From Isoetes taiwanensis (lineage: Eukaryota; Streptophyta; Lycopodiopsida; Isoetales; Isoetaceae), in assembly GCA_021234155.1 (NCBI GenBank), contig JAJEKV010000105.1, positions 1,147,884 to 1,211,883 on the forward strand: a DNA stretch of 64,000 nucleotides. Direction: 5' to 3'. The notes under the pieces were generated by a model. That model was not told the origin of the DNA. It was given only the letters and a program-made list of their open reading frames with translations, and made no database searches. Each line of letters begins with the position of its first letter. Position 1 is the stretch's first letter. The position numbers were made by a program, and so were the translations under genes. Shown piece by piece: positions 12,395 through 23,985 of this stretch.

Positions 12395-15250
12395 TTACTT
12401 TCTTGAATGGGATTCAACCCCAATCACAGATTCTCGGCAGGGTACCAAAACATTCTTAGTAGGAAGCAGCTTTATACTTATTGTGGCAAAATTCGGGATT
12501 AGTTCATAATATTGTCCTTCAATGACACTAGTGCCAAAGAAAGTATCTATTTCCATAGTCATCAATTGAATCTTCTTCCAATGCATGCTTTTCCCCGTGC
12601 ACATGAGAACATAGTATGAAACACCTTCCACATTGTCCGGTGTCGCAAAGACACAAATACATCCGAAAAAATGCCTACCAAACATCTAAACCAAATCGGC
12701 CCCTCCGATATAAAAACTTCCACATCATTTTCAGCTCAACACGAGAGGCAATATGATCCGGGGCTCCAAACTTTTAGAGACCATTCTCCACAATGTTTAA
12801 TGTTCTCACAATTCAACCAATTGAAGTTAATGCAAGCATCACAAAAGCACGAGAGTGGTCTCGTATAGCAACTTTGTTGGATCTGGTTGGTTTATAGTTG
12901 ACACGTAATGTATCTCACTGAAAACTGTAAAGTCTTGTAATTGAATGCTTGGTCCTCGCTCACATCCGCTTTTCCAACCTCCCAAAACACCCTTTCACAA
13001 TCCGATTCCTTGGCCCTTAAACCGCACAAGTCGCTTCTCGTGACCACCGGGCATGCCATTTTGTTTTCTCCGCCGCCTCAAGCCACAACTTTGCTATACC
13101 AGCCTCGCCATCATGTGTGCCTTTCCCATGGCTGATCCAAAGAAATTCCATATCACTTAATTTTATTTTCAACATGGTATCTACAGATTCCATACCATGC
13201 ACGCAGTAGATTTGAATTGAGATGCACAACCATCCGACCACACATAATGAAGGTTTATGTGTCCACCTCCATTATTCTTAAGCCACCCCAAATGTAATTT
13301 AAAACCATGTTGCACAAAATGAGTGTCATGCTTCCCCACATATCCTAAACATAGAAATGCAATCGCTTTTTTAAGCTTACCTTCTATTTTCATCATTGAA
13401 ATATGGACCAAAATACTAATTTGATCAGATTCCAATGCTCGATTGCACTGTCCCCTCGGTTTCAATGTGTAGTTCTCTCGCAAAAGTCAACAATGACAAC
13501 ACACTATTATCCGGGAGTTTCAACACATCTTTTAAACTGCTTTGCTCGCCAGTTAGGTCAGAAAGTTATGATCCGTAAACTTAGCAAGCTGATTTTTTTC
13601 ATGTTCTTTAACAAAACAGATGCTTTGTCATTCTGATCAACTAATCTAAGCCTTCCTCGATGTACCTTTTTTGGATGGCTCATTGACATATGCATATACT
13701 TGCCACCCACATTCTCAATTCCATCTTCCTCGCTTGATGATGTCTAATTTCTTCACTCCACATTCATCACATTCGCCTTTTGATGCATTTTAGTTTATGC
13801 CATTCATCCGTCACATATTTCTCGAAAACCGTTGACCTCCACAAGATACTAACATTATCAAAAGTTTTCTTGTTTGCTTGACATACCCATTGTTTTGTCG
13901 GATGCACGTACACTACAAAGAAATAAGTGCAATTAACATGTAGGGATCTCCTCATATCATTGAAGGCCTTTCAGCCAGATCCGCTTGCTCATGTTTGACA
14001 CAACAACATGTGTTTCTCCTTTCAATTTCTTATGCAATCGTGTTTCGGATACTCGAACTGTCCGGCGAATTTTGGTATCGTGATTCTCGATATACAAACC
14101 GCTGATAAAGCCTCGTTCGCAATAACAAAAAGCATTAAAGACCATGTTAGCAAAATGATGTCTCAAACCTGATGCCAAAAGAGTATTGAACTATACTATT
14201 GTACAATTAATGTATGTTCTATGTACATAAATGTCCATCCAATAGTTCCACCGACCGCATCGACATCTAATGTACATCTAATGTACAAAGAAGACATCTA
14301 ATGTGTACATGTACCACGCCCATCGAACATCCAATGTACATCCAATGTACATCCAATGTACATCCAATGTACATCTAATTAATGTTCCAATATTAGTACA
14401 TCACATTAATGTTAAATATTAGTACAACTAATGTACATATGTCTCGATTTGTTTGGCTTCATTACCGAAAAGTACACTAAAATGTAGAATGATGTAATTT
14501 TGATATTCAAGTACATGTAAATGCAAATGCATGGACATGTAAATCAAGTAATGGATGTACATCTAAAAAGTACCTAATAGCACATCACCGCAAGATTTCG
14601 CTACTATGTAAACAATGTAAAATGCAATACATTTCATGAGAACCATGTGTATTCATTAATGTGTCACTCGAATGTAACTAGAATGCATGAATGTACTAGA
14701 ATGTATGTAATGTACTAGAATGTCATGAAAGAATTTTGGAAGAAAACATAAACTCCAAGACCGAATTGATTCAATTACAAGAGCAAACCCGTGAGATATC
14801 AAGGTATTGTATTGCTTGTGTTCTCCTTCATGACATCTCTAACCTTGGTGAAACTTTGGTATTGTCAAGCCAAAATTCATAACCCCGACATTTGATTGAA
14901 TCATCGATTCTATTTGATCTTGGCATCCTTCCTCGCCAAAGCCCATACATTTGCTCCACTTAATGACATTATCTTCCTTCTTGTCAAAGCTTTGATAAAT
15001 TTCATCAGTATCTTTAGCAATTTTGAAGAAACATTCTTGTTTATATCTCCTTTTTTCCAACAATCATTGATAACAAAGAAATGTTTTGCAGCCAATTTAT
15101 CTTTGCTATTAGCGTACTTTTACTTGAAGTCCATCTTTCAAGTTTCGATCATTGATTTCATAACAATAACTTCGAAGGATTTCCAATTACGTGTCGAAAA
15201 TGTAAAAAGCATCCATCTTGCAACAAACGATCACAAAAACTAATCTTTGA
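12395..15250 (-). pseudogene. Decayed DDE-type transposase candidate, minus strand
   Basis: On the minus strand several blocks look coding: about 15250-14830, 14178-13957, 13483-13181 and 12685-12395. The 13483-13181 block ends in HYVWSDGCASQFKS, which resembles the second-aspartate region (SDGxxxQFK) of poorly classified eukaryotic transposase-like proteins. The block at 12685-12395 contains YYVLMC-type hydrophobic strand and YYEL segments that commonly follow it in such proteins. Frames are broken by stops, and the TGTACAT array at 14190-14720 interrupts the gene, perhaps within an intron. The family assignment rests on one motif, so it is tentative. Confidence 0.4.
14190..14720. repeat. 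Right TGTACAT repeat cluster with tandem CCAATGTACAT units
   Basis: Dense TGTACAT words, including four successive CCAATGTACAT units at about 14331-14374, then AATGTACTAGAATGT-type variants to 14720. Isolated copies recur at 15590-15612. Confidence 0.8.
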
Positions 15251-15612
15251 TCTCGACGGCGCTTTGCAAGAATCGAGGATGCAATCCACCCAATTGTCAA
15301 CACGCTTCTTTATTTGTTTTGTGGCATAACACTGCCAATGTCGGCATATTTGCGCTTAGAACCATCACTTCCATTGGAATTCTCACCCTCCATGAACAGA
15401 TTGACATGTGTTTGTTTCTGAAATTCCTTTCCTGTTCTTCCCGAAAAAGGGGGAATTTCGAAAGGGAGGGACGGATCCATTCAATTTGGTTCTTGGTGGT
15501 CTTGGTTAACCAAGAATTTCGGGAATGTCGTGGATGATCTTGCAATCATTGCATATCCGACACAAAACGACAAACCATAGTATCTTGATGTACATCTAAA
15601 ATGTACCCCAAA

Positions 15613-18600
15613 AAAGCACAAATTAGCCCTTCAATTCAAGATGCGCTGCACGTACACCCTTTCATGCTTTTACCCTCATGGAAGTGGCTCTCCCTTTGTT
15701 CTTGCCGTCTAGTCGGAGCCGTTTCGTGGGGGACCATCCGCTTGATTCTCTGGGTGGAGGCCTGCTTGTCTCGAGATCGGGTAGCTTGGGGACGCATGGG
15801 CATCGGCCGGGGTTGGGCCTGGGCCTCGGTTTGGGCTGTGGCTTGAGGAGTGTCTCCATCTAGGTGGAGGTTTGGATAGAGGGGTACATAAGTGGCCATT
15901 GTTGATTGGAGTCTGCAAGGTCAGGAAGCAAATTAAAAGTGCACAAGGAGTATTTAGGGACTCAAAGTTTTAAAAGGGAAGCATAAAAGATTAAAGGCTT
16001 AATAAGGAGTATTTAGGATTCAAAGATTAAAACAAAAGCATAAAGAATGCCCACTCTTAGTGGTTGGCATGGGGGTGGGGTGGGGGTATTAGCTAATTTT
16101 TGATAAACCTTACCGCAAATGGTGTTCGAACGATGTTGTCGAATGTATTTATCCGAAACTTGCTTAGGTTCTCTAACGCCCGACCTTAGGAAATGCATTG
16201 ATGAATGGGAATGTGCTCGAAATAGCGTTCCCGATAATTATGGACATAGTGTAGAGAGATGATGACATCATGTACGCCGTGAGGAAGTACTAACATTCTA
16301 AGAAGGCCAATGGGGCTCGAATCTTTAAGGCACAAGTGGATTAATTGGACGGCATTGACATATTCATCAACTAGCAAGCAAACACGGAGTTCGTTGCAAA
16401 CACCTAGTATTATTAGGGAGAGGGCTTCTTCTTCTTCTTCCATAAGAGAAAGCAATGGGCTCTCAAGTACCATTTGATCGCCGAGATCGTGCGATAATGT
16501 TATGCAATTGTAGAAGTGTACATTTATTACATAAGGTTTTGAAGGTTGATAGGGGGTATAAGTATTTTTTGGCGCATATGATTGAAAGCTTCCCTTTTTT
16601 TTAAGGGCGTGGGCACCATACAATATGCCTAAGTGACTCGGAGGGGTGTTTTTTCGACCCATTCCCATATTATACTTAGGAGTATGTAGGTTTTTCGCTA
16701 ATAGTTGGGGTAAATTTTATATGGAAGAGGTCAAATTTGGCTTTCAAAAAATAACATATGGTCATATTTTTTGACATCTTCTGCGCAGATGGCATATCCC
16801 TCTCTAAATAAAATGTATTCCCCAGGGAATAAATTTGAGGCAAAGGGTAGGTTCTTTAGGTCATCTAGGACGAAGAAGATTGTCAATGGGACATGAATCT
16901 CAAGGACAGAGCACGTTGATTAGCTGCAGTGGTGTTGGCATATTTGTTGTTTTTTGCCAGAATCTGTGATTTCGGATTGTTAATCTGGATTTTGGCCAAC
17001 TTGATGCAACTATGAAGCTCTAACTGTCAATATGAAGATTTGATTCTTTGTATAAGAAAATGATTTTTACTTGATGTTCTTCCTTGTTTTTGTGTATGCA
17101 TGTCCAACAATTCTTAGTTCTTATTGTTACCTTAGCTAAAGAGGCACTAATTTTGATATTTGTCTGTCAGTAGGTGCATCATGCAGGAAATATACTAGTC
17201 TCTCTGGTGCAGTCCTTGCTTGTAGAGTAGCCTCAGTGGTGCTCCCTATTTGACAAGAAGTTCAAATCCTTGGCTGGAAGCTTTGTTCCTAGTCTCCTAA
17301 ACTTTACATAAGTTTGTTGCATGATTCTTTGATCATGGTTCTCTGATATTTTACATCAGTTTCGTGGATTGTCGGAGGGTATTTCTTTTACTATTGTTGT
17401 TGTTGGATCGCATTTAATGATAATAGAGCCATCATTCAATTTGGTTTCACTTGCCCAATATGCTCGACACATAGCCGAGTTGCAGCGTATATGCTTGCTC
17501 ACATATGTAGTTTGTTCACTGTGTCATTCTACTTTGTGGCTATTTGAGCTACAATTTGCTGGGTTTAGTCCTTTTGTTTGGCTAAAGTTGAAATTGTAGA
17601 CATACTGGTTTTGGTTCCTTTGTTTGAAGAAGGTTTTAGAATTTTAAGTGTCATTGACTTGTATTTTGACTTGATCTAATGCTAGAGAATCATGTGTTGT
17701 CATGGAAAATCTAGTTTGACCCCATCAGGTCTTCAGTAGACAGTGGAGATTGTGGGAGGAGGAATATATTGTGCATCAAGGGCTAGGAATGAGTAATAAA
17801 GGAAGAGCGTGAGATATACGTCTTAGAGTACGAGTAAAGACGCCTTGGATCTCCAATGAGATATGTGTGAAGCGTGGCTATACCCCCAAGAACAAGGAGA
17901 AAAATCATATTTCCTAGCTCGTCATCATCTCAGAACAATGAAGGCCACAACAAGAAGCAGCATAAGGATGAGAAAGAAGCAAGAAGACAATATGATATCA
18001 TCTATCCTTATGGAAGAATACCAACCTCCAGAGCTTTGGAAGAGCAGAGAGAGTTGATGAGATCATAGATGAAGTATAGATCGGTCGAATGCATTAGTTT
18101 TCTGTTGGCAATAATTTCATCAATAGTACGAGGGTAGCAGTGGGCTGACTACGTAGGGCCACCTCGTGTTTGGTGGAGGAACCTTGTAGAAACAGATGTA
18201 ATGAAGGAGACGACTAGATGGAAAGAGTTCCTTGAAGCCTTTCCTAGTGGAGCAAATGTAGCCTTTGGTAAGGTTAATGCAAGAGAACAAGCCTGTGTCT
18301 GAATACATGTGCACATGCACGAGCCTTAGACTCTATAATGACTCACTCCTAGAGAAAGAAGCTATTGAAACATATATATTGGATGTCTATGACAAGAACT
18401 AAAGGGGCAAGTAAGGAACTGAATGCTAGCTACCATTGAGAAGCAAAAAACTATGCAAAGAACCTGGAGCAGACTGCAACACATCATGTAAAACTTGCAT
18501 CTTCAGTAAGCGACAACAACAATGGAAAATACACTTCTCTTTCTTGAAGCCTTCTAATATAGTTTAGTTTCAATCTCTTAAAAATATGATGGGATATCTT

Positions 18601-18630
18601 TACGTTAGGAAGTTCCTTCTCCTGACCTGG
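15613..18630. other. No recognisable gene; one unassigned 160-codon frame
   Basis: A GC-rich patch at 15750-15850 has no domain. A minus-strand open frame at 16186-16668 encodes 160 residues with a glutamate run (EEEEE) and a hydrophobic leucine-rich second half. I cannot assign it, and chance or transposon origin is possible. A hydrophilic lysine-rich frame at 17874-18068 (plus) also looks exon-like but is unassigned. The rest is AT-rich without visible features. Confidence 0.3.
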
Positions 18631-18639
18631 CTTACACCA

Positions 18640-19425
18640 TGGCAATGGAACCGCATCGGCTCAAGACCTATTGGAAGGATAACAGAGCTCAATGGCTAGC
18701 CAGATGGAATGTGTAAGAGCACAAGATATACAGCTGGACACAAAAGCGGATCACGATAGCCTGAGGCATTACATTGACACTTGTTTCCTCGGCAAGCTTT
18801 GGGACTCAAGGCCTTGGAGCAGGCCAAAACGACACATTACAAGCAATACATAAAACCCACACTAGATCAAGGGCTCCACAACGCTTCTGCACCTCGCCCC
18901 TGGCTATATCCGGCTCATAAAACCGCAGCTCATCGCCTATCTTCGACACTACCCACCATCTCAATTGGGATAGACATGTGGATTGGGGAGTCACGCCAAG
19001 ACAGGCTTTGTCACTGCTACCAGATGGGAGCCATTGAGGATGAATGTCACACTTTCCAGAGTTGCCCGCCAGTATATGATCAGATTCAGGCACACTATGC
19101 TCTCTTGGTCAAGCCCGATGAGCCACTACACGTGATACTGAGCACAGCTTTGGTGTGATCACTAGAAGCACACATTCAGGAGTTAATGGATCTGAGTGCT
19201 CAGATATGCCCGCGGACAACCACTTGATGAGCAAAAAATACTTGATCATCTATATAATTTGTACAGCTTGTCAGCAGTTTTATTGATGTCACGGGTTTTC
19301 CATCGGGTCGGATTTTTTTTTAATTCGGACAGTAATAAGCCTGTTGCGCTCCTATATTGGGTCCCATAGACCGATTGGTCTCCATAAACGATAAAAAACA
19401 TTCAATTCAATTTAATTCTAAAAAG
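18640..19425 (+). mobile_element. LINE 3' fragment, plus strand
   Basis: The reading frame near 18780-19158 ends with RLCHCYQMGAIEDECHTF and a following CPPVYDQI segment. This is the cysteine/histidine motif at the C-terminus of plant LINE reverse transcriptases (CxxC, IEDExH, CPxYxxI). The 3' end at 19350-19425 carries GGGTCCCATAGACCGATTGG followed by TCTCC, then a short spacer and an (ATTCA)n tail. Only the end of the element remains, so the fragment is 5'-truncated. Confidence 0.75.
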
Positions 19426-19429
19426 CAAG

Positions 19430-22080
19430 GTATAGTTACAACTAAACAAAAAAAAATGAGAATTGGATTTTATAAGCATATAAGAAATAAAAAAACTAAA
19501 TAACCAAGTTGTTAGCAAAAAAATGGTTCAAAGATTACATGTGTCGCTTCTAGCAAATGTACGTGATGATCAATTTCCTTACGACTCTCAGTTACGTGCT
19601 TTACAATATGATTTTTATAGGGTGAAACTCAGGTATTTTCATCTCAAAACTTTCTAATACCTCTTCCTTTTGGCTGAAAGTGCATCGAATATCTTCTTTT
19701 ATATGCATTGGCTATGGACTAGCATCAAACTTCCCACACAATTCTGGATGCTATGGCCACAATATTTCTATAAGTGTAAAGAAGTCACGAAACTGCGCTC
19801 TGATTAATCCCTTTAACTGTCGAAGCTGCCGTTTGAAGCATGATATTTCTTGCTTGGAGGACATCTATACTTCTTTGGAATATTTGTGCCTGCATGTTTC
19901 TCTCACATTAAAAATAATACATTTCATCACATGAAATTCCTTGGGATTTTCTACATTTAACATGTGGTAAATTCTTGATTCTTTCCATAAAATTGTACGC
20001 TACTCTTCCTTTGGAGGTGAAAGAAAGAACCATCTACCTCTTTCAAAAGTTCATGTTGCCTTCTTTTTTTTACTGATAGAGCGTTCATTTGCCTTCTGCA
20101 CTATAAGTGCAATTTTTCTTTTTTCCATTTCTTTAGTTCTCTTTCTAGATTCTCTTTGCTATTGGTTTTTTGCTCAAAGTAAATTTTCTGTTTAGCACAA
20201 ACAATGCTTCTAGGAGCTTCCCATCAAACTAATATGAGCAAAGAAATGCATTCTAATGAAGAAGAATTGCAATTGAAATGGTCACCATATACCAGTTCCT
20301 TCCTCTATAATTGCAATTAAAATGGTCACGATAAAAATATATTCTATTTTGTTCTTCCGAAATTGTAAAATGATAGCAAGAATCTATCTAAATTCCCTTC
20401 GTTCAAGATATCCTGCAATCCCATAGAATCATCTAAGAATATTCACGCTCGCCTTTTCGATCCATATCATCGATCTCTTCCTCCTCGAAGGAGGATTACT
20501 ATGTCTGGAATAATCACCTCAAAATTCGGTACATAAAATGTGATTGAGGAATAATCACTCACATCACATGTTCGGTCAGTGCTTTTGGGGTACCACTATC
20601 AAATTTTACATCTCTTACAAGAGAGACGCCAAAATGTGCACCTCTTTTATTTTCTTGCAAATAATGCCTAATCCTAATGGTGCCAATGTATAAGGCTACT
20701 GATAGAAACTACCCTTCCAATTGCTGCATCATAATGGTCAGTCCTTTTTTGCAGAAGGTTTTACTGGAATTTAGAGAACACAATCTTAAAAACTGTTACT
20801 TGTTGCACTATAAATTATATGAAGGAAAGCCATTTCATAAACAAAAGTAAGCCATTTGATAATTGATATGCACACCGCTACATAGAATAAACTCGATTTA
20901 ATGTTGAATGATAAAGGAAAAATAACCCCTCTGCGTTGCTAATCTAGTCAATTGTCCGCGATTGAAGGCCTAAGTGTGTGCAAAATTGACACCAATAAAA
21001 CTTGTTCTAAACTGATTATGTATGCAAGATTTTGTCACGGCAGCAGTCGCCGCCCCAGCTGTGTCAATCTTAGGAAGGCCTCCGAAGCTATGTTATCCTA
21101 GTGGAAGCAAAAATCTTAATTGAAATTTTTGTTGTTCACTAAGTAGAATTATATGAAATTAAATTCACTAAGTTGAATAACATCAAATTAAAATATGAAC
21201 ACATTGGTGGTATGTTGGAAGATATCTTGATAGCCCATGGATTTTGTAAAAATGAATGTCAAAACATATAGTATGACATTATTGGGATATATTAGAGTAA
21301 GTGGAAGTTAAAGAAAAGCGGAAATTTATTACTGAAATATCGCTACATTGCGCACTAAAGAAGAAGTTACAAAGGCGGAAACTTATTTTACTTAAATATG
21401 GCATATTGCTCCTTAGAGATACTATATTATTGGGTGCTTTTATCTTGTGGGTGTCCAAAGCAAATAGTAAATCCCATAGATAACCTTAGGGCACATTGAA
21501 TCGTCTTGACATATTTGTCAACAGCCAAAAGGATGAATGCACAAATTTTCGCACAACACAGTGACACAGCTAGTTGCAATTTTCCATCATGAGCACTTAT
21601 ATCACAACCAGCATAGCAATCATGAGCTGTATTATATCAGAAATAATGTAGCTTGCGCATCATATTCTCCGCAAAATCGACCAAAAGATCATTTAAACAT
21701 TCATATTGGTTTAGAAGCTCTGTAGAATGAAGCACAAGGAAGCAAAATGCAGTAAAGAAGCATTTTAATACATACATAGCATGATGGATTTGCACAAGAT
21801 GAAAATTAAAAAAAATAACTTTGTGGAACCATCCAATTGACAAATTGAAGAAAATACCTTTGAAGAAAAGCCAACACGCCCCCAAATTTCCCCCCGGGGA
21901 GAATTACCACTTCCATACTACTGTAGTTACTGTAAAAAGACAAAAAAACACCTTTCAAGTCTAGCAAGAAATAAGATGTGTAGAGGGGAAAACTACTTCT
22001 ACATCAAGACATAATTGCTTCTTGTGCCTCAGGAATTCTTATGCTTGATCCGTAAAGGGATTCTAATTGCTCTCTGAAAA
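19430..22080. other. AT-rich stretch, no gene seen
   Basis: No domain, splice-consistent exon chain, terminal repeat or tRNA was recognised. Open frames are short and of chance length on both strands. Confidence 0.4.
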
Positions 22081-22089
22081 ATCTTTTGT

Positions 22090-22440
22090 TAATCTAGCTC
22101 AGAACAGGGATGGCCAAATTTAAGGGACGTTCGTATATGGAGTCGGGGATCCGGTACTGCAGGACAAATTTGGTCCAGTGTTTCTGGACACTGGAGATCA
22201 GCCACTGCATGCCCATCCGGTCTGCCATGTGGTGATCCATCCGGGCATCCCCTCGAGGCCATGCGTCCGATGGACATGGATGCCCTTTGAACCGTGCCAA
22301 CCCCGTTTAGCTGAACAGGGACTGCAGTTTGGATCTGCCATCGGATAAGGCTCGTAGGGCCATGGTACCGGCGGGAAGATGCATTCAAGAGGGGCCAATG
22401 GATGACCGGTTTAAATTCGGCGCACTATATTATTTCTTTA
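22090..22440. other. GC-rich unassigned segment
   Basis: A local GC-rich island between AT-rich DNA and the TGGTATTTCTGGCC satellite. Open frames exist on the minus strand (22089-22388) but no domain is recognised. It may be part of a decayed retroelement. Confidence 0.25.
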
Positions 22441-22449
22441 TATTTAACA

Positions 22450-23395
22450 AAATGTGCGTTCTTAGCATTGGGCATTTTAGCCGTTATATGGTATTTCTGG
22501 CCAGGTCAATGTCTCCCTAACTATGTTATTTCCAAGGCCTATAAACCCATTAGCTCCTTGCCTAACTATGTTATTTCCAAGGCCTATAGACCATTAAGAT
22601 GGCCGGGAACATGTTATTTCTGGCCAGGGATATGGTATTTCTGGCCAAGGGCATGGTATTTCTAGCCAGACCCATTCTCACTCGACTATTGAACACCCAA
22701 TCTAACTATTGAACTCCCATTCCAAAAAATTATACATGGTATTTACGGCCGGACCCGGTATTTCAATACACACACATTTGCATTTCCGCCAGACCCTTAG
22801 TATTTACGACTGATTCTTGAATGAGTAACTATTGAACACCCATTGTTATTCGACTATTGAACACCTTCACTAGGCCCCCCCGTATTCCGCCAAGCACCGG
22901 TATTTCCGACCGTGGCCCTTGGTATTTCCGCCGACTTCGTATTTCTAGCCACACTTGGTATTGGTTGGTCGGTATTTATGGCCACACACTTGGTATTTCG
23001 GCCGGACCATGATATTTCGCCACACACTTGCATTTACTGGCCGCACCCTTTGGTATTTATGGCCACACTTGGTATTTACGGCCGGATCCCCGGTATTTAC
23101 GCCGATAATTCGCATTTCCTGACCACACTGAGCCATTTTTGGCGCACCCTTGGTATTTCCGCCGGGAATATGGTATTTTGGCCGACCCCTCGTATTTCGC
23201 CACTCCTGCATTTCGCCAAGCCCTTGGTATTTCGCCGCATTCTGCTATTCCGGCACATACTTGGTATCTCTGGCTCACCTCATGGTATTTTATTACAAAC
23301 CTGGTATTTGTGGCCACACCCTTATTATTCGGCCACACACCGCCGGACCCACGTATTTCTGGCCACACACACTGTATTTACGGCCCGATATTGTG
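22450..23395. repeat. Degenerate TGGTATTTCTGGCC satellite-like array
   Basis: About thirty copies of a word close to TGGTATTTCTGGCC, with variants such as GGTATTTACGGCCGG and GGTATTTCCGCC, are spaced by about 17 to 30 bases over 950 bases. A longer unit containing TATGTTATTTCCAAGGCC is directly duplicated at 22522-22590. The frames open through the array (for example 22912-23493 plus) are a by-product of the repeat. A shorter related array occurs at 57785-58235. Confidence 0.8.
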
Positions 23396-23477
23396 ACAAC
23401 CATTTGGATATTCGTATTATACATTATACTCGTATGTACAAAAGATGGTCGTCACACGGATGCAAAAGGATAGTTGA

Positions 23478-23553
23478 ACAAGCCAAGGTTTGAACTCGCA
23501 ACCTTCTAGTTGTGAGTCACACACCTTTGCCAAGTGCGCTACCAATATTTGTT
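23478..23553 (-). mobile_element. tRNA-like sequence, possible SINE head
   Basis: On the minus strand TGGTAGCGCACTTGGCAAAG resembles an internal box A. About 30 bases downstream, GCGAGTTCAAACC resembles box B (GGTTCGANNCC). Spacing fits a tRNA-derived RNA polymerase III promoter. The T stem has mismatches, so a functional tRNA is unlikely. A decayed tRNA or SINE head is the best reading. It abuts the LTR start at 23550. Confidence 0.4.
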
Positions 23554-23597
23554 AAAGACATTTTCTCATGTCTTTCTCATATGCAGGGCTTTCAGGA

Positions 23598-23619
23598 GGT
23601 TCTAGAATATTCTAGAACC
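23598..23619. promoter_or_regulatory. Perfect heat-shock element in a 22-bp palindrome
   Basis: The core TTCtaGAAtaTTCtaGAA has four correctly phased nGAAn modules, the best form of the heat-shock factor binding site. It is flanked by GG and CC to make a perfect 22-bp palindrome. It lies about 70 bases upstream of the TATA box at 23689 in the LTR-like region. The match is seen directly; binding and heat response are inferred. Confidence 0.75.
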
Positions 23620-23688
23620 TACATGCATGCGTGACACTTAGCATGATCATATCCATTGGAGTGACGCAATCCTAACCGTTGGCCTAGA

Positions 23689-23695
23689 TATATAA
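23689..23695 (+). promoter_or_regulatory. TATA box of the gypsy LTR
   Basis: TATATAA followed by GAAGG lies 72 bases downstream of the heat-shock element and about 300 bases upstream of the gag start. Transcription would be expected to start near 23720. Confidence 0.55.
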
Positions 23696-23985
23696 GAAGG
23701 CACCTCCTTCTTGTCGAACCATTCTGGTTCAATGCCAGTCTTGAGCCTTCTAGGCATATGTCTCGTGTTCCTGCTTGCCTTTGGCCATTGTACTCTTGAT
23801 TCATGTTCATATATCAGATTCTTTGCCGATTTTGACGTATTTATTCCACATTTCTTGCATATTTTCCACATATTTTTCTTGTTTTCACGTATGTTCATAA
23901 CAGTTTGAATCGAAATACCTTACCAGTTCTTACCAACTCTGACCCTAAGCATTTTTTTTTGCTCGTATTTGGTAACTTTATATCT

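Larger units (their letters stand above)
8300..15612. mobile_element. Probable DNA transposon bordered by TGTACAT repeats
   Basis: Clusters of TGTACAT words lie at the left (8283-8472) and right (14190-14720, with a last pair near 15590-15612). A perfect palindrome of the same word sits in the middle (12163-12204). Outermost copies read GGGTACAT on the left and ATGTACCCC on the right, an inverted pair of about 9 bases that may be the ends. Between them, decayed exons run plus (about 8980-11940) and minus (about 15250-12395), converging on the palindrome. The minus gene has a transposase-like motif. No target-site duplication was identified, and the exact ends and superfamily are not established. 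Confidence 0.45.

Noticed and set aside
14331-14374. Possible CRISPR-like array (CCAATGTACAT units)
   Set aside because: Units are 11 bases, contiguous and without spacers; this is a tandem repeat of the TGTACAT element.
15636-15899. Overlapping proline- and arginine-rich frames
   Set aside because: Short GC-rich patch with open frames in several phases on both strands and no domain.
22912-23493. 193-codon plus-strand open frame
   Set aside because: It runs through the TGGTATTTCTGGCC repeat array; the translation is a repeat artefact with no domain.
23478-23553. Functional tRNA gene on the minus strand
   Set aside because: The T stem has mismatches and no convincing acceptor stem was found; treated as a tRNA-like SINE head.
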